Shown: positions 35,586 to 46,366, numbered from the stretch's first letter. The stretch: 64,000 nt of DNA from Taudactylus pleione (GCA_031769625.1 JAUIMM010000113.1:8800501-8864500), one strand, 5' to 3'. Notes: a model not told the origin generated them from the letters alone. Made by a program: numbers and translations.

Positions 35586-35599
35586 CTATCATATATACA

Positions 35600-35617
35600 T
35601 ACATACATATAAAGAGA

Positions 35618-35702
<85 letters not shown>
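35600..35702. repeat. TA / GA microsatellite
   Basis: Runs of TA flank a short GA run between 35615 and 35702. They lie at the 5' break of PLE1 and may have formed after, or guided, that insertion. Confidence 0.9.
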
Positions 35703-35705
<3 letters not shown>

Positions 35706-35712
35706 GTAGAGA

Positions 35713-35879
35713 GTGCACTCACAAGTTCAAGTTGTGCAAAGTTTTTCTCAAGACAACCAGCAATTACAACATGGTACAGGGTCATTTTAGTTTCTGGTGA
35801 CCCTGTACCATGTAGTTACTGCATGTGACATGAGTTTATCATAAAGAAACTTTTGCACAACTTGAACTGGTGAGTGACT
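35713..35879. repeat. Inverted repeat, probable PLE end fragment
   Basis: GTGCACTCACAAGTTCAAGT at the left pairs imperfectly with ACTTGAACTGGTGAGTGAC at the right, and GGTACAGGGTCA pairs with TGACCCTGTACC at the centre. It sits directly beside PLE1. Inverted copies of terminal sequence are common for PLE pseudo-LTRs; the assignment is inference. Confidence 0.5.
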
Positions 35880-36050
35880 TCTCTATTGACTGTATTTGTT
35901 TTGGACCAATGAATTTGGAAATTCCTGTGTGGTGTACCCCCTCAGCTGGCTACCATTGGATGGGAGTGCAGATGACATGGGACTATACACAGTATATACA
36001 CACAACGACATCTTTGATGGTTTCAAGTTCAGAACATGGGGTACACTAAA

Positions 36051-36306
36051 GGTGGGTACACACTGGATGATGTGTACCGGGACGATATGTCGGCCCATTG
36101 GACCGACATATCGTAACACGGGTACACATCTCAATGATGTGATGAATGATGGAATAATTACTCGTTCCATCCTTCATTAACATGAATGTGAGTGCAGCAC
36201 ATCAAACCTGACGACGTTGCATGTGACCGCAGGAGCGCACATATCGTGCATACACACTGCACAATATGCAAGATATTTCATTATGGTTTGGCCAAATCAT
36301 ATCGAC
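36051..36306. mobile_element. Left part of a GGTGGGTACACACTGG MITE split by PLE2
   Basis: It begins GGTGGGTACACACTGGATGA and includes the hairpin ATATGTCGG...CCGACATAT (about 36088-36112). Its right terminus, CATCCCAGTGTGTACCTGG, lies at about 47811-47829 beyond the PLE insertion. It is related to the element that starts near 58972 (GGTGCGTACACACTGGG). Exact outer ends and TSD are uncertain. Confidence 0.7.
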
Positions 36307-36325
36307 ATCATCCCAGTGAGTATAA

Positions 36326-36620
36326 ATAATAAGTTTAGATAATGTCAAAGGAGCGCTACTCAGAATATTATACTTAAGTTGAAAAACAGTCCTTATGTCG
36401 CTTGTCGCTCTCTTCAGAAATTCCTCTTCAAATATTCAATATATAAAACGACAAGAAAACGAAAAAACACACGTGTAGAATTGTTTTGTCCAAATAATCA
36501 TGCAGATGAGGTTATTTGCAGAAATATTTTCAGGAGATGGAGCCTATTTTTCTCAATCAAACAATATGATGACGTACCATACTCACTTATATGTGGTATG
36601 GTTTAAAACATATATAGGTT
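36326..36620 (+). repeat. PLE2 pseudo-LTR, 3' copy
   Basis: Inverted copy of about 47400-47700, from near AAGTTTAGATAATGTCA to AACATATATAGGTTTCTTTT. Both copies keep a matching short frame (75 and 76 codons), with their 3-bp length difference preserving phase. Confidence 0.88.
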
Positions 36621-37702
36621 TCTTTTAAAGGCACAACTTCTCAAACAATGGTATATCTGGCATAGGCATAGAATACATATGGTCCACCACGTACCCTACT
36701 CAAATAAAACAGAGTGGGGTAAATCATATAGCGGTATCTTTAGCAGGATGATCAACGCACCAGAACTTATTTCAAATAAGTATGGATAAAACACATCAAG
36801 GTTTCTTTTAGTTGATTATTCCAAAAAATTCCCAAAATTATATGGTGAATGATTCATAGATTTTATTTTGATAAAATATGTAAAGAATATAAAATGTATC
36901 ACAATATAAAATTCTTAAATGGAAAATCCTTTAGGAGTGCAAAAAATCACAAAAACATCCAGGCACAGTTATTTTTCAGATGTGCTCATCCAGAGACAGT
37001 CCGGACTGATCTCTAAAAAGCACACCTAGGCCCTGATTCAGACCCACTCGCCAGTGGGCGTACGCACGTTCGGCGTACGTAAAAAAATATTTAAATTCAA
37101 GCACTCGCTCGTATTTTCGTACGCAGCTAAAAATCCGCCCCAAACTCAGGCGACCCCTCCTCTGACTAACGAGCGTGCCAAATAGCAAGCGTACATCCCC
37201 GAAATGGCTTGAAGGGAACGCACGCACAAGTACAAACCGGAAGTGGGACTGTCAGATTCCGATTACCTGCTCGTTTTTTCGGCCTACCTCCCTCAATCGT
37301 ATCATGCCAATCAATGTATCAATTAGCTGAATTGGTTTTTTTTTTCAACACAATGCAATAAACTTTAATCTTGTCCGTGTTTGTATTTGCTCGCAGAATA
37401 CGTACGGCTGAAACCTTCGCTTTTATTGTTACAAAAGACATGTTAGCCCCAATTAATCAATTGTTCTATTTGTTTGTCTCCCCACAATTTTTCTGTGGTT
37501 AATTTCTTTATTTAAATTTGCTTACGCATGTCACTGCATCAAGCCTATCATAACTCTCAAGAGATTTGTGGCCCTGTCGAACACATGACTCATACACTAA
37601 CCAATAGAATTTGTCCTGTTAATTTCCCAAATACATTAGCCAATCAAATTTTTTTGTGGTGCTTTATTAAAACTATTTTGACAAAAAAACACCATTGCCA
37701 TC

Positions 37703-39152
37703 ATGAGATCCGCCGCATTCACCAGGCGCGAACTGCTGGTGCTGACGGAGGTGATGGACAGGAGGATCACCAGTCAGCCTCCACCCATCTCCAATAGGCG
37801 CAAGCGTTCCGCATATGCGGAGGTACGTCGACGCCTGCGCTCCTTCGGCTCACGCCGACATATTGGCCAGCTGGAGCGCAGGTGGTCGGACCTGCACCGG
37901 CGGACGCCCCGCTTGCTGGCATGCTTTCGCATGCAGATTGCGAAAAGTAAGTGTTCTGGACTGTGGTTTTCAAGTTTATCTTGTGGGCCCTAACTGCGTG
38001 TGCATGTTTTCATGTCTGTCCTATTGAGTTATTGTAGTCATATCTGCATGTGCATGTTTTCTTGTCTGTCCTATTGAGTCATTGTAGTCATATCTGCATG
38101 TGCATGTTTTCTTGTCTGTCCTATTGAGTCATTGTAGTCATATCTGCATGTGCATGTTTTCATGTCTGTCCTATTGAGTCATTGTAGTCATATCTGCATG
38201 TGCATGTTTTCTTGTCTGTCCTATTGAGTCATTGTAGTCATATCTGCATGTGCATGTTTTCTTGTCTGTCCTATTGAGTCATTGTAGTCATATCTGCATG
38301 TGCATGTTTTCTTGTCTGTCCTATTGAGTCATTGTAGTCATATCTGCATGTGCATGTTTTCATGTCTGTCCTATTGTGTGTTTTTTTTTGGTTTCCTTTT
38401 GAAACTAACCACAATATTTTTGTCATTTTTTAGGGGCACAGCAAACACTACGGCGGCATCGCCACACAAGACGCCGGTCCCGGCCCCTCTCTCCAACCCC
38501 CAATTCCTCTATTACCCCCTCCTCCCCAGACCCTGTGGCCTAAATTTCAGGCCTACTTCCCCTCCAGCCCAATTCCCCCTCTCCTCCATCCGTCCCTCCT
38601 CCAAATACCCCCTCCCAGGATCCCGAAAACACCTTGCCCCTCGGGTTGGGTAATGTAGCCACCTCCAAGGTGGTCCAGGGAGTGGCTTCTGGCTCTGTCG
38701 TTTTGGAGAACGGTATGTTTTTAAAGTTTATTTTGGACACCACAAACTGTTTGTATGTAATCATGTGTCGTCCCCATTTTCTTTGACTTTTTGTCGCCTT
38801 AGGGTATTTTTGGGGGTTGTCTTTACCTGTTCCTGCTGATGTCACCATACACATATCACACCTGTGTGCCTTTTTTTAGGGCCCTTGTATTTTTGCCCTT
38901 ATACATTTTGGGGGGCTGGGTTTTATCCGTGTAATGTTTTTTTGGCCCACAAGCTTGTAAGTTTTGGTTTGCTTGTTTTGTGTTTTTTTACAATGTTGCT
39001 TCATTATCGATTTATTAATCCCCAAACTTTTGTCACCCACAGAGGAACAGAGGCGTCGGGAAGACATAGTGAATTGTGTGGGCCGTATGCGGGAGCAGGT
39101 CACCGGGCTTATGCAGGGCCTTGACCATCTGTTGGTCCTCCTTAGGAATTAG
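37703..39152 (+). pseudogene. Myb/SANT-like protein 1 of the Harbinger element
   Basis: Three exons join in phase: 37703-37946, 38434-38712 and 39043-39152 (633 bp, 211 codons), each with GT donors and AG acceptors. Exon 1 encodes FTRRELLVLTEVMDRRI, then RRKRSAYAEVRRRL and LERRWSDLHRR, the three-helix pattern of Myb/SANT-like domains in Harbinger second proteins and NAIF1. Exon 2 is Pro/Ser-rich. Exon 3 ends in a predicted coiled coil (EEQRRREDIVNCVGRMREQV). One in-frame TAA at 38540-38542 interrupts exon 2; the frame is otherwise open on both sides, so the break is probably recent. An AATAAA lies at 39186-39191. The likely role, by analogy, is binding element DNA and recruiting transposase to the nucleus. 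Confidence 0.75.
37990..38375. repeat. 50-bp tandem repeat in intron 1 of Myb-like gene 1
   Basis: Units of 50 bp start TGCATGTGCATGTTTTCTTG and continue TCTGTCCTATTGAGTCATTG, repeated about 7 times with few changes. They lie within the first intron and end before the acceptor at 38433. Confidence 0.95.
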
Positions 39153-39185
39153 TTTTTTTTTTAATTTTTTTACAAATTGTTTCTT

Positions 39186-39191
39186 AATAAA
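39186..39191 (+). terminator. Polyadenylation signal of Myb-like gene 1
   Basis: AATAAA lies 34 bp after the stop codon of the + strand Myb-like gene, within a T-rich 3' region. Together with the reverse signal near 39625 it marks the gap between convergent genes. Confidence 0.65.
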
Positions 39192-39621
39192 TCAGTTTTA
39201 AATCAAGCTCTGTCTCATGCGTTTGGAGTAAATCCAAGATTCTTTACACTGACATAAGTAGACTCTTCAAGCAAGGTTTGCCACAGAATCTCACTACAGA
39301 TTGTGTGTTCTATTTTGAATGCAAACAGACACAAGAAACACCTCCCAGTACCAATGTCATTTTCCTTTTTTGTGGTGGTCAACATGATAGTTTACACCAT
39401 TTTTCAGGTTCCTATTTGGTGGCCAAACTGCTTCGGACAATCTTACGAAGGCAACTGATTGTACACGATTCCTTGTTGTGTTGGTTAGTACCCCGAAAAC
39501 ATATTACATTTTAGCTCCACTTGCTTCATTACTGGGTTACCCCTTAGGTAAAATTAACGTTTGGGAGTTTGTTTACACTTGCTTCTAACGTGCCCAAAAA
39601 GGAAACAAATTACACTCTCCA

Positions 39622-39630
39622 AATATTTAT
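39622..39630 (-). terminator. Polyadenylation signal of the transposase gene
   Basis: TTTATT on the + strand reads AATAAA on the minus strand, about 350 bp past the transposase stop at 39974. Suitable position, not proven. Confidence 0.5.
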
Positions 39631-39973
39631 TCACAACAGAAATCAAAATACAAAGTGGTCACTCACAAACAAAACACACAGTGATAATCAGAAAAACACC
39701 ACATACCAAAAACACTAAACAAACACACAACAAATCAAGAACTGGTTGACGAAGGTCCATGCCCACATGATTTCAAAAATATGGCGTTGCAATATTGGTG
39801 TCAGAATATATTCCCGAAGTTTCAACAGAAAGGTTTTTGAAGGGTAGCAGGAAGTAGTCATCGTGGGAGTGCCAAAGATTATGCAAACAAACAGAAGATG
39901 GTGCAAGAATTAATATCAAAAAAGATGAACGTTAAAAAACCATAACACATTGGGTATACACACTGTTGTTTGA

Positions 39974-41127
39974 TCAATAATTACCTAAAATATCGGGACA
40001 CCACATCATCGCGAATGGCCCCCCCACATACTGACCTCCGACCAACCTCGGGGGGCCATCCTCAGGTAAGGCATCCTCTGGCTGCATTGGAACACCACTC
40101 CTTATGGCGATGTTGTGAAAGATCCCACACAGGACCACAATTTTCGAAACCATACCCGGCAAATACATGAGCTCGCCACCAGAGCGGTGGAGGCATCTGA
40201 ATCGGCCTTTTAAAAGGCCGATACAGCGCTCCACCACTTGCCTGGTGGCTGTAAGTGCGGTATTAAACTCACTTTGTGGACCTGGTGTGGGAGCCAAATA
40301 AGGAGTGAGCAGCCAGGGCATGCAAGGGTATCCACTGTCTCCTGTGAAAAAGAATAGACAACATCAGGATCACTGTGTATCAAGCTTAACATTGTTATGT
40401 ACTAAAGGTCTCCACTTACCCAGAAGCCACGCATCACCAGCTTGTAGGTTGGTTAATTTGTGCCATATCCCTGATTGCCGAATGACGAAGGAGTCATGTG
40501 CACTTCCTGGTAATTTTTCATTCAGGGACAGGATCTGGAGTGTTTCCTGTTTCAAAATATGGCCTCCAGCCGTGCTGGAGGCTGAAGTGGTATGTGAGTA
40601 CCATCCACAACCCCTATGATGTGTGGGAAGCCAGCTATTTGGTAAAAATTGGCCTTGGCCACACTAAGGGCACCCATATCCAAAGGCATTTGAATAAAAT
40701 GATGGAGGTGCTTGAAAAGTGCCTCCATCACTGCCCTCAGGATCCGGGAAAAGGAGGATTGTGAGATGCCCGCCACTATTCCCACCGTTGTTTGAAACGA
40801 TCCTGAGGCACAGAAATGTAACACCGCCATAAATTGCGTAAGTGGTGGTATTGCTGTAGGACTGTCAATTTGCCGCTCAAGATCACTCTCTATTAATGAG
40901 AGAGTGTCTATGATGATTTTGGGAGGAAGACGGTAGCGTCTTAAAACCTCATCATCGGGCATTCCAAAAAGGGTGACACGTGTTCGAAATATCTGGGGCC
41001 TTGCACGCCTACAATGCCTACGCCTGGGACGAGATTGAGGTTGGTCGGCTTCCGGGAGCATGGCCAGAACAATCCGCCCAAGATCAACCTGAAATGGCAA
41101 GATTGGAATGTAAGGCTTTGGACCCAC
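39974..41127 (-). pseudogene. PIF/Harbinger DDE transposase (HARBI1-like)
   Basis: The first exon runs from 41127 to 40420 and the second from 40341 to 39974, joined at a GT-AG intron that completes LLGDSGYP. Residues 1-191 include a helix-turn-helix (GISQSSFSRILRAV) and the first catalytic Asp in VVDGTHI (Asp175). A TGA and a frameshifting deletion of some tens of bases follow EAIF. The frame then resumes with LPGSAHDSFVIRQSG, which has the second Asp. Exon 2 carries the Glu in VVERCIGLLKGRFRCL and the terminal block GIFHNIA. All three catalytic residues survive, but the stop and shift mean no full protein. It is convergent with Myb-like gene 1 and divergent from Myb-like gene 2. Confidence 0.92.
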
Positions 41128-41410
41128 CCCAAAAGAAAATTAAAAACAACTTAGCTTGATGATACCATCCATTGCTGCTTACATGCCGGGGTATTGTCAT
41201 AATACGTCCAAACTGAAATTAATCACAAAAATATTTTGACAAATTTCACTCTGTGCATTTTTGTTTCTAAATTTTGTGCTAGACAAAACTTAAAATATGC
41301 GAAACACACATTTGGCAAAAGAGCAAAACGACATTGCACACAGTACATCAAAATGGGTTGAAATGTTTGCCAAAAAAGCGAAAGGGCAACCACAAAAAAT
41401 TATACAGGAT

Positions 41411-41880
41411 TAATAAGCATTTAAAAATGCGCTAATTAGTTCGCAAATACAAGTCACAATAGTAAGTAGTAAAAATGTGCTAATTAGTTCGCAAATACAA
41501 GTCACAATAGTAAGTAGTAAAAATGCGCTAATTAGTTCGCAAATACAAGTCACAATAGTAAGTAGTAAAAATGTGCTAATTAGTTCGCAAATACAAGTCA
41601 CAATAGTAAGTAGTAAAAATGCGCTAATTAGTTCGCAAATACAAGTCACAATAGTAAGTAGTAAAAATGCGCTAATTAGTTCGCAAATACAAGTCACAAT
41701 AGTAAGTAGTAAAAATGCGCTAATTAGTTCGCAAATACAAGTCACAATAGTAAGTAGTATAAATGCGCTAATTAGTTCGCAAATACAAGTCACAATAGTA
41801 AGTAGTAAAAATGCGCTAATTAGTTCGCAAATACAAGTAACTATACAAACTGAGAAAAATGCGCTAATTAGTTCACAAAT
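41411..41880. repeat. 48-bp tandem repeat between transposase and Myb-like gene 2
   Basis: Units AAAAATGCGCTAATTAGTTC then GCAAATACAAGTCACAATAG and TAAGTAGT are repeated about 9-10 times. Because 48 is a multiple of 3 and the unit has no stop in two frames, long false frames appear on both strands. The position, between divergent genes, is where a promoter or transposase-binding array would lie; that role is inference. Confidence 0.95.
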
Positions 41881-42376
41881 ACAAGATAAAAAATGGACTT
41901 ACCAAGAGCAAATATATAAGAGTCCAAATCAAAAGGTCTTTGGGTCCGAAATTAATAAAAAGCTAAAATATATGAAATTATGGATCCAAAAATTAAAAAC
42001 AAGAAGAAACACAATGAGACAACAATTGATCAAAAGTTAGACTTCACAAAACTTACCAAATCAAGAAACGAGGCCAAAAAAACAAAAAAGAGAACGGAAA
42101 ATAAAAACGCAAATCTAGCAAACAAAAAAAAATCCAAACGCCAACTCCTTTATCCGCAAACAAGAAACTCCAGCCAAGGTAACCTCCAACAATCCAAAAA
42201 CGCCACCTCGACTCGAGACACACCAAGCCATAAATAGTGTTTCGTTTCCCGCACAAATTAAGGAGGGATCATAGGAACGCACAATCAATGATGCGGCCGC
42301 AAAAAAAGGACGCATGTATAAATACGTCACGAAAACACATTAAAATTCTGGTGTACTTCTTGTTTGGACCTCAGAC

Positions 42377-43663
42377 ATGGCGACAGACCAGGGAAACAAT
42401 GCCCAAGAGTCAGGCGGTAAGTCTTTCATGCATTTTGTATCAATGATTAATTTGAAACATAAGATTGGGCAAGTTGTGAATTTGTGAAATATGAATATTT
42501 ACACAAATAGGTGAGGAGGATGACATGGAAGAGGCTGCTGGGCCCAGTATTCCGGCCAAAGCTGCCCAAAAAAAAAGGCAGCCACATTTCACAAGAAAGG
42601 AGATGGAGGTTTTGATACAGAAGTGTGTGGACATCCTGCCACAGGCAGACAGGAATATGAGTCTAAGCCAGAAGGGGAGAATGTGGGAAGAGGTAGCCGT
42701 TGCTGTCAATAAGGTGGGTGATTATGTCCGTCTAGCCCGGGATGTCAAACGGCGGTAAGTAAACACTTGCCCCCCCTAAAAACAAACACCATTTTAAACT
42801 AAAGGATAATGGCTTCCATTTTTTCCCACAGATGGGGCGACTTCAAATATCGCCTAAAGCAAAAACTCACGGACAGGGCTAGGCATGCAAGGGGGACAGG
42901 TGGGGGTCCCACCCCTGTGTCATTGGAGTTGACGGATTTAGAAGAGCTGGCACAGGGGTGTGTGCAGCCTGTGGAGGTGTTTGGCGTGTCCAACATGGAT
43001 ACGGACATGCCAGACTTTGCGGCTCCTCATGTTGGCCCAGGTAAATCTTTTGATGTCACCAACTCTGAAATGTTATTGTGCCAATATGTAGATTATAATG
43101 TGAGTCTTTTCTCTTTTTTCCTAACAGAGACACAGGCGGATGAGTCTGCTCCAGAGGGGAGCCTTGGCCGCCGAATTTCTGCTGGCTCGGCAGGGGAGGA
43201 ACCAGTACATCCGGCTGAGGACCCTGCAGAAGCCAGTCCAGGGCAATCCCCCTCGCAGGCAGTGTCCCTCCTCACAGAACTCAATTTCAAATTGGATTTC
43301 CATACGGAGATTCTGCAGAGGATGTACGCCAGTCTGCTACGGGTGGCTGAGGCCCTGGAGCAAAATGCTGCGGCCAACGTGACCATTGGTCAGGCCCTGG
43401 CGGAAAATACCAGGGCCAACATCCGCATCGCCGATGCCCTGGAGCAGCTCGTTCGCCAGCACATGGTGGAGCCGACCTCCCTTCCTGCCGGAACATCAGG
43501 ATCCTCCACCTCTGGCACAACATCAGCCAATCCTCCAAATGTGCCTAGCCCTGTGCCTAGTCCAGAGGCCACAACATCTGCCTCTGGACAGGCCAGCCCG
43601 ATGACATCCTGGACCCGGTCTGGCGCCCTCCCTCCCCCATCCAAACAGGGGAAAAAACGGTGA
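42377..43663 (+). CDS. Myb/SANT-like protein 2 of the Harbinger element
   Basis: Four exons: 42377-42416, 42511-42754, 42832-43040 and 43128-43663. They sum to 1029 bp (342 residues) with no stop, and every junction has GT-AG signals and matching phase. The start codon ATGGCGACAGACCAG lies 1.25 kb from the divergent transposase start. The N-terminal third is acidic. Residues about 40-120 form a Myb/SANT-like domain (FTRKEMEVLIQKCVDILP, KGRMWEEVAVAVN, DVKRRWGDFKYRLKQKL). The C-terminal half contains a Leu/Ala-rich helix region and a Ser/Pro tail ending in GKKR. By analogy to the Harbinger second protein it should bind DNA and assist the transposase. This is the only gene of the element that is still fully open. 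Confidence 0.85.
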
Positions 43664-43796
43664 CAGCAATGGCGACTTTTCCCACAATCCTTCTGTGCTT
43701 GGCTCATATTCCTTTCTGGTCAAAACTTCCCTCTCCTTTCTTGTGAAATGTTTTTAATTTTTTGTTGTATGTTTATGTCAACAGTTATGTTGGGCC

Positions 43797-46366
43797 AATT
43801 TGTTTGATTTTGGGACAGATCTTTGCCAAAAAAAGTTTGGTACTTTATTCGGAAGTGCACTTCTCACTAAAGTATCTTTTAAATTAGGTACCTTCCTATA
43901 AATAAACATGGGTTTTGGCGGTATGGTCTCTCTCAATATTGGGTCCTTTAATAAAATCCCCCAATGTTTTTTAATGATTTTTTCCATATCTCTATAGTTA
44001 GAACTAAGGCCCTCATTCAGAGCCGTACGCTCTGAGCAGAGCGCACGCTCTGAATGAGGGCCGCCCTCCATAATCATGGAGCGTCCTCCTGGACGCTCGT
44101 ATAGCTGTGTGTCACCACCCACAGCCTATACGAGCGTGCAGTTTGATGGCCGCGATGGTCTTGACCATCGCGACCATCGCCACTGCAAGCCGGAGCCTGT
44201 GGTTGAGTTTTTCAACCGCAAGGCCCGGAGTGATTTTGGCTCTATCAGAGCCAAAATCACTCCCACTGACATCACTAGTGATGTCAGTGGGCCGGCTTCT
44301 GACGGTAGGCGTTCCCTTGGGAACACCCCCGTCTGGGAGGCACGCCCCCGGCACGCCCACCAAAGGGGGCGTGCTGTCAATCAACATCGACAGCACGCCC
44401 CCTTTGATCAGACACAATGAGCGAAGGAAAGTCCTTCGCTTGTTGCGTCTGGCGCATGCGCACGACGGAGCTCCCGCCATCGTGCGCATGCGCAGTGCAC
44501 AACATCGACCCACTTGCGAGCGGACAGCCGCTTGCGAGTGGGTCGGAAACAGGCCCTAAATCCTGTGATGAATGCCTATTCAATATTTTTTTGTTGTTGG
44601 TTTTTGTTTCCATAATCTTCAGATTTTCCTATAATTTGATCTCTATTCATTTCTAAAACCTCCTTCTCAGCCTCTTTGATAAAATCTACTTTGTAACCCC
44701 TTTCAATAAATCTACCACTCATGGTCAATAGTTGTGTTTTTAGATGTTCTTCTTCACTACAATTTCTTTTTAGACGTAGGAACTAACCCTTGGGGATTCC
44801 CTTCAACAAGTTAAGATGGTGATTACTGATATTAGGGATGTAGCTGTTTGAGTCAGTGGGCTTGATGAAACCTTTAGTGTGGATTTTGTTATCTTTTAGA
44901 TATATAGTCAGATCTAAGAAATTGACATTCGTTTTACTAATGTCAAAAACTAAATTGATGATTTTCTCATTCTGATTGAGTCTTTCACAAAAGGATTTTA
45001 GATCAGTTTCACTTCCTTTCCAAAGAAACAAAATGTCATCAATGAATCTGTTCCATGATACCAAGTCCGCGCCCTCCTTCCAAACCACATCATGCTCCCA
45101 ATGAGACATAAATAGGTTGGCATAGGCGGGCGCGAACTTGGTACCCATGGCCATCCCTATTCGCTGAAGGTAATAACTGCCTTCAAAAAAGAAATAATTA
45201 TTGTTTAAAATAAAGTGAATACCTTCCAAGATGAAATCGATCTTATCTACTGACACCTCGGTTTGGGATAAATGCCATCTTACGGCCTCCATTCCATCTG
45301 TGTGCTTAATACTCGTATAGAGAGACGCCACATCGGCTGTTACTAGACACATATTATCACAAATTACTACATCTTTCAACTATTGGATGGTATCCAAAGT
45401 ATCCTTCAAATATGATTTACTCTTTTGTGCCAATGGTTGAAGATAATGATCTATCATTTCAGACAAGTTGGTCGTCAGACTACCTGTTCCTGCAATGATT
45501 GATCTTCCTGGCGGGGCAGTGGAGTTTTTATGTACTTTCGGTAAAGTGTAAATTCCTGGAGTTTTGGGATTCGTAATGTTGAGACATTCATACTCTTTCT
45601 TGCTAATAGTTCCTTTATCCAGGAACTTCTTTAAAAAATTTTCACATTTTTTTCTAATTCTAATGGTTGGATCAGTCTTTAATTTTTGATAAGTATTATC
45701 TTTATTAAGCTGATCTTCAATTTCCTTTATATAGTATTATTTGTCTAAAATTGCTACTCCTCCTCCCTTATCGCAGGGTTTAATTACAATTGATTCATCC
45801 TCTTTAAGATCTTTTATCGCCTGTTTTTATTTCTTAGTCAGATTTCCCAAAGTTTTCTTTTGTTTAAAATTATTCAAATGTTTCAGGTCATCTAAAACTG
45901 ATCTAGTAAAACAGTCAATCATGCTACCTCTCATATGTGTGGGGTTAAATGTTGACTTTTTCTTAAATATAATTTGTTCGGTTTCAATGGGATAATTTTC
46001 TCCTTTTTCTTTTTCTTTTAACTTAAAGAATTTTTTATCGTTAATTTTCTTGAAAATTTATGTACATCTAAAAAAGTGTTGAAATCATTCATGTGATTAC
46101 TTGGGGCAAATTTTAAACCCTTCTTAAGGATACTTTCTTCTTCATTTGTTAGCATTCTCTTACTTAAATTAAAGATTTTTATATCCTCCCCATTTATCTC
46201 CTTCCACTCTTTGTTCTTTTTATTAGTTTTTATTCTTTTTCTTTTTTCCTCTTTCCTCCCCTGGTGCCTCTCTTTGTTCTTTTAGTTTTTTTACCGAATC
46301 GGGTGAAAATTGGATGGGTGTCTCCTTACTAAAAAAAGGTGACTAATTAGGACCATTATTCAAATA
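43797..46366 (-). pseudogene. PLE2 reverse transcriptase, interrupted
   Basis: Read on the minus strand from 46366. After several stops, 45830-45400 gives VIKPCDKGGGVAILDK, PGIYTLPKVHKN and GRSIIAGTGSLTTNLSEMID, blocks typical of Penelope-like RTs. The open part at 45379-44783 has motif A (TADVASLYTSIKH), motif B (GMAMGTKFAPAYANLFM), the catalytic motif FIDDILFLWKG and NFLDLTIYL followed by KPTDSNSY. Coding is then split by the MITE at 44008-44556 and resumes as SSNYRDMEKIIKKHWGILL and VPNLKDTLVRSALP down to about 43800. No GIY-YIG core follows. The element cannot be active as it stands. Confidence 0.88.
44008..44556. mobile_element. Poly-hairpin MITE (copy 4) inside the PLE2 RT
   Basis: The ends are GGCCCTCATTCAGAGCC and GGGTCGGAAACAGGCCC, with TSD TAA at 44005-44007 and 44557-44559. 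It has the same hairpin chain as 11273-11821 in reverse orientation. RT-family protein similarity resumes on both sides, so the insertion point is precise and the MITE is younger than PLE2. Confidence 0.93.

Larger units (their letters stand above)
33925..35590 (-). mobile_element. Penelope-like element (PLE1), 5'-truncated
   Basis: A minus-strand retroelement fragment. It begins (5' side, about 35590) at the catalytic Asp-Asp of the reverse transcriptase and runs through the RT thumb, a linker and a GIY-YIG endonuclease to about 34490. Non-coding 3' sequence with a hammerhead-like motif ends near 33925. The upstream RT palm and N-terminus are missing, and a TA/GA microsatellite abuts the break. 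5' truncation is usual for target-primed retroelements. Confidence 0.85.
37029..43796. mobile_element. Harbinger-type element with three genes, right end unresolved
   Basis: The left terminus is GGCCCTGATTCAGACCCACT preceded by CTA, the same terminus as the MITEs at 11273 and 52936. Inside, in order: a Myb/SANT gene (+, 37703-39152), a PIF/Harbinger DDE transposase (-, 41127-39974) and a second Myb/SANT gene (+, 42377-43663). PLE2 coding sequence resumes by about 43800, so the element ends there. The matching right TIR (TCTGAATCAGGGCC) is not seen and no AATAAA follows gene 3, so the right end looks deleted. Known Harbinger elements encode a transposase and one Myb-like protein. It could also be two fused elements. 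Confidence 0.75.

Noticed and set aside
41410..42040. Repetitive proteins on both strands (127 and 187 residues)
   Set aside because: The unit is 48 bp, a multiple of three, so any stop-free frame stays open across the array. Both strands being open is a sign of artefact.
43041..43127. Continuous 284-residue frame as the true Myb-like protein 2
   Set aside because: The unspliced frame reads through a GT-AG intron (43041-43127) and starts inside the SANT domain. The four-exon model restores the full domain and an acidic N-terminus.
37029..44556. One Harbinger element ending at the right TIR of the MITE at 44556
   Set aside because: PLE2 coding sequence lies between about 43800 and 44007 and resumes after 44559, and the 44008-44556 MITE has its own TAA duplication, so it is a separate insertion.
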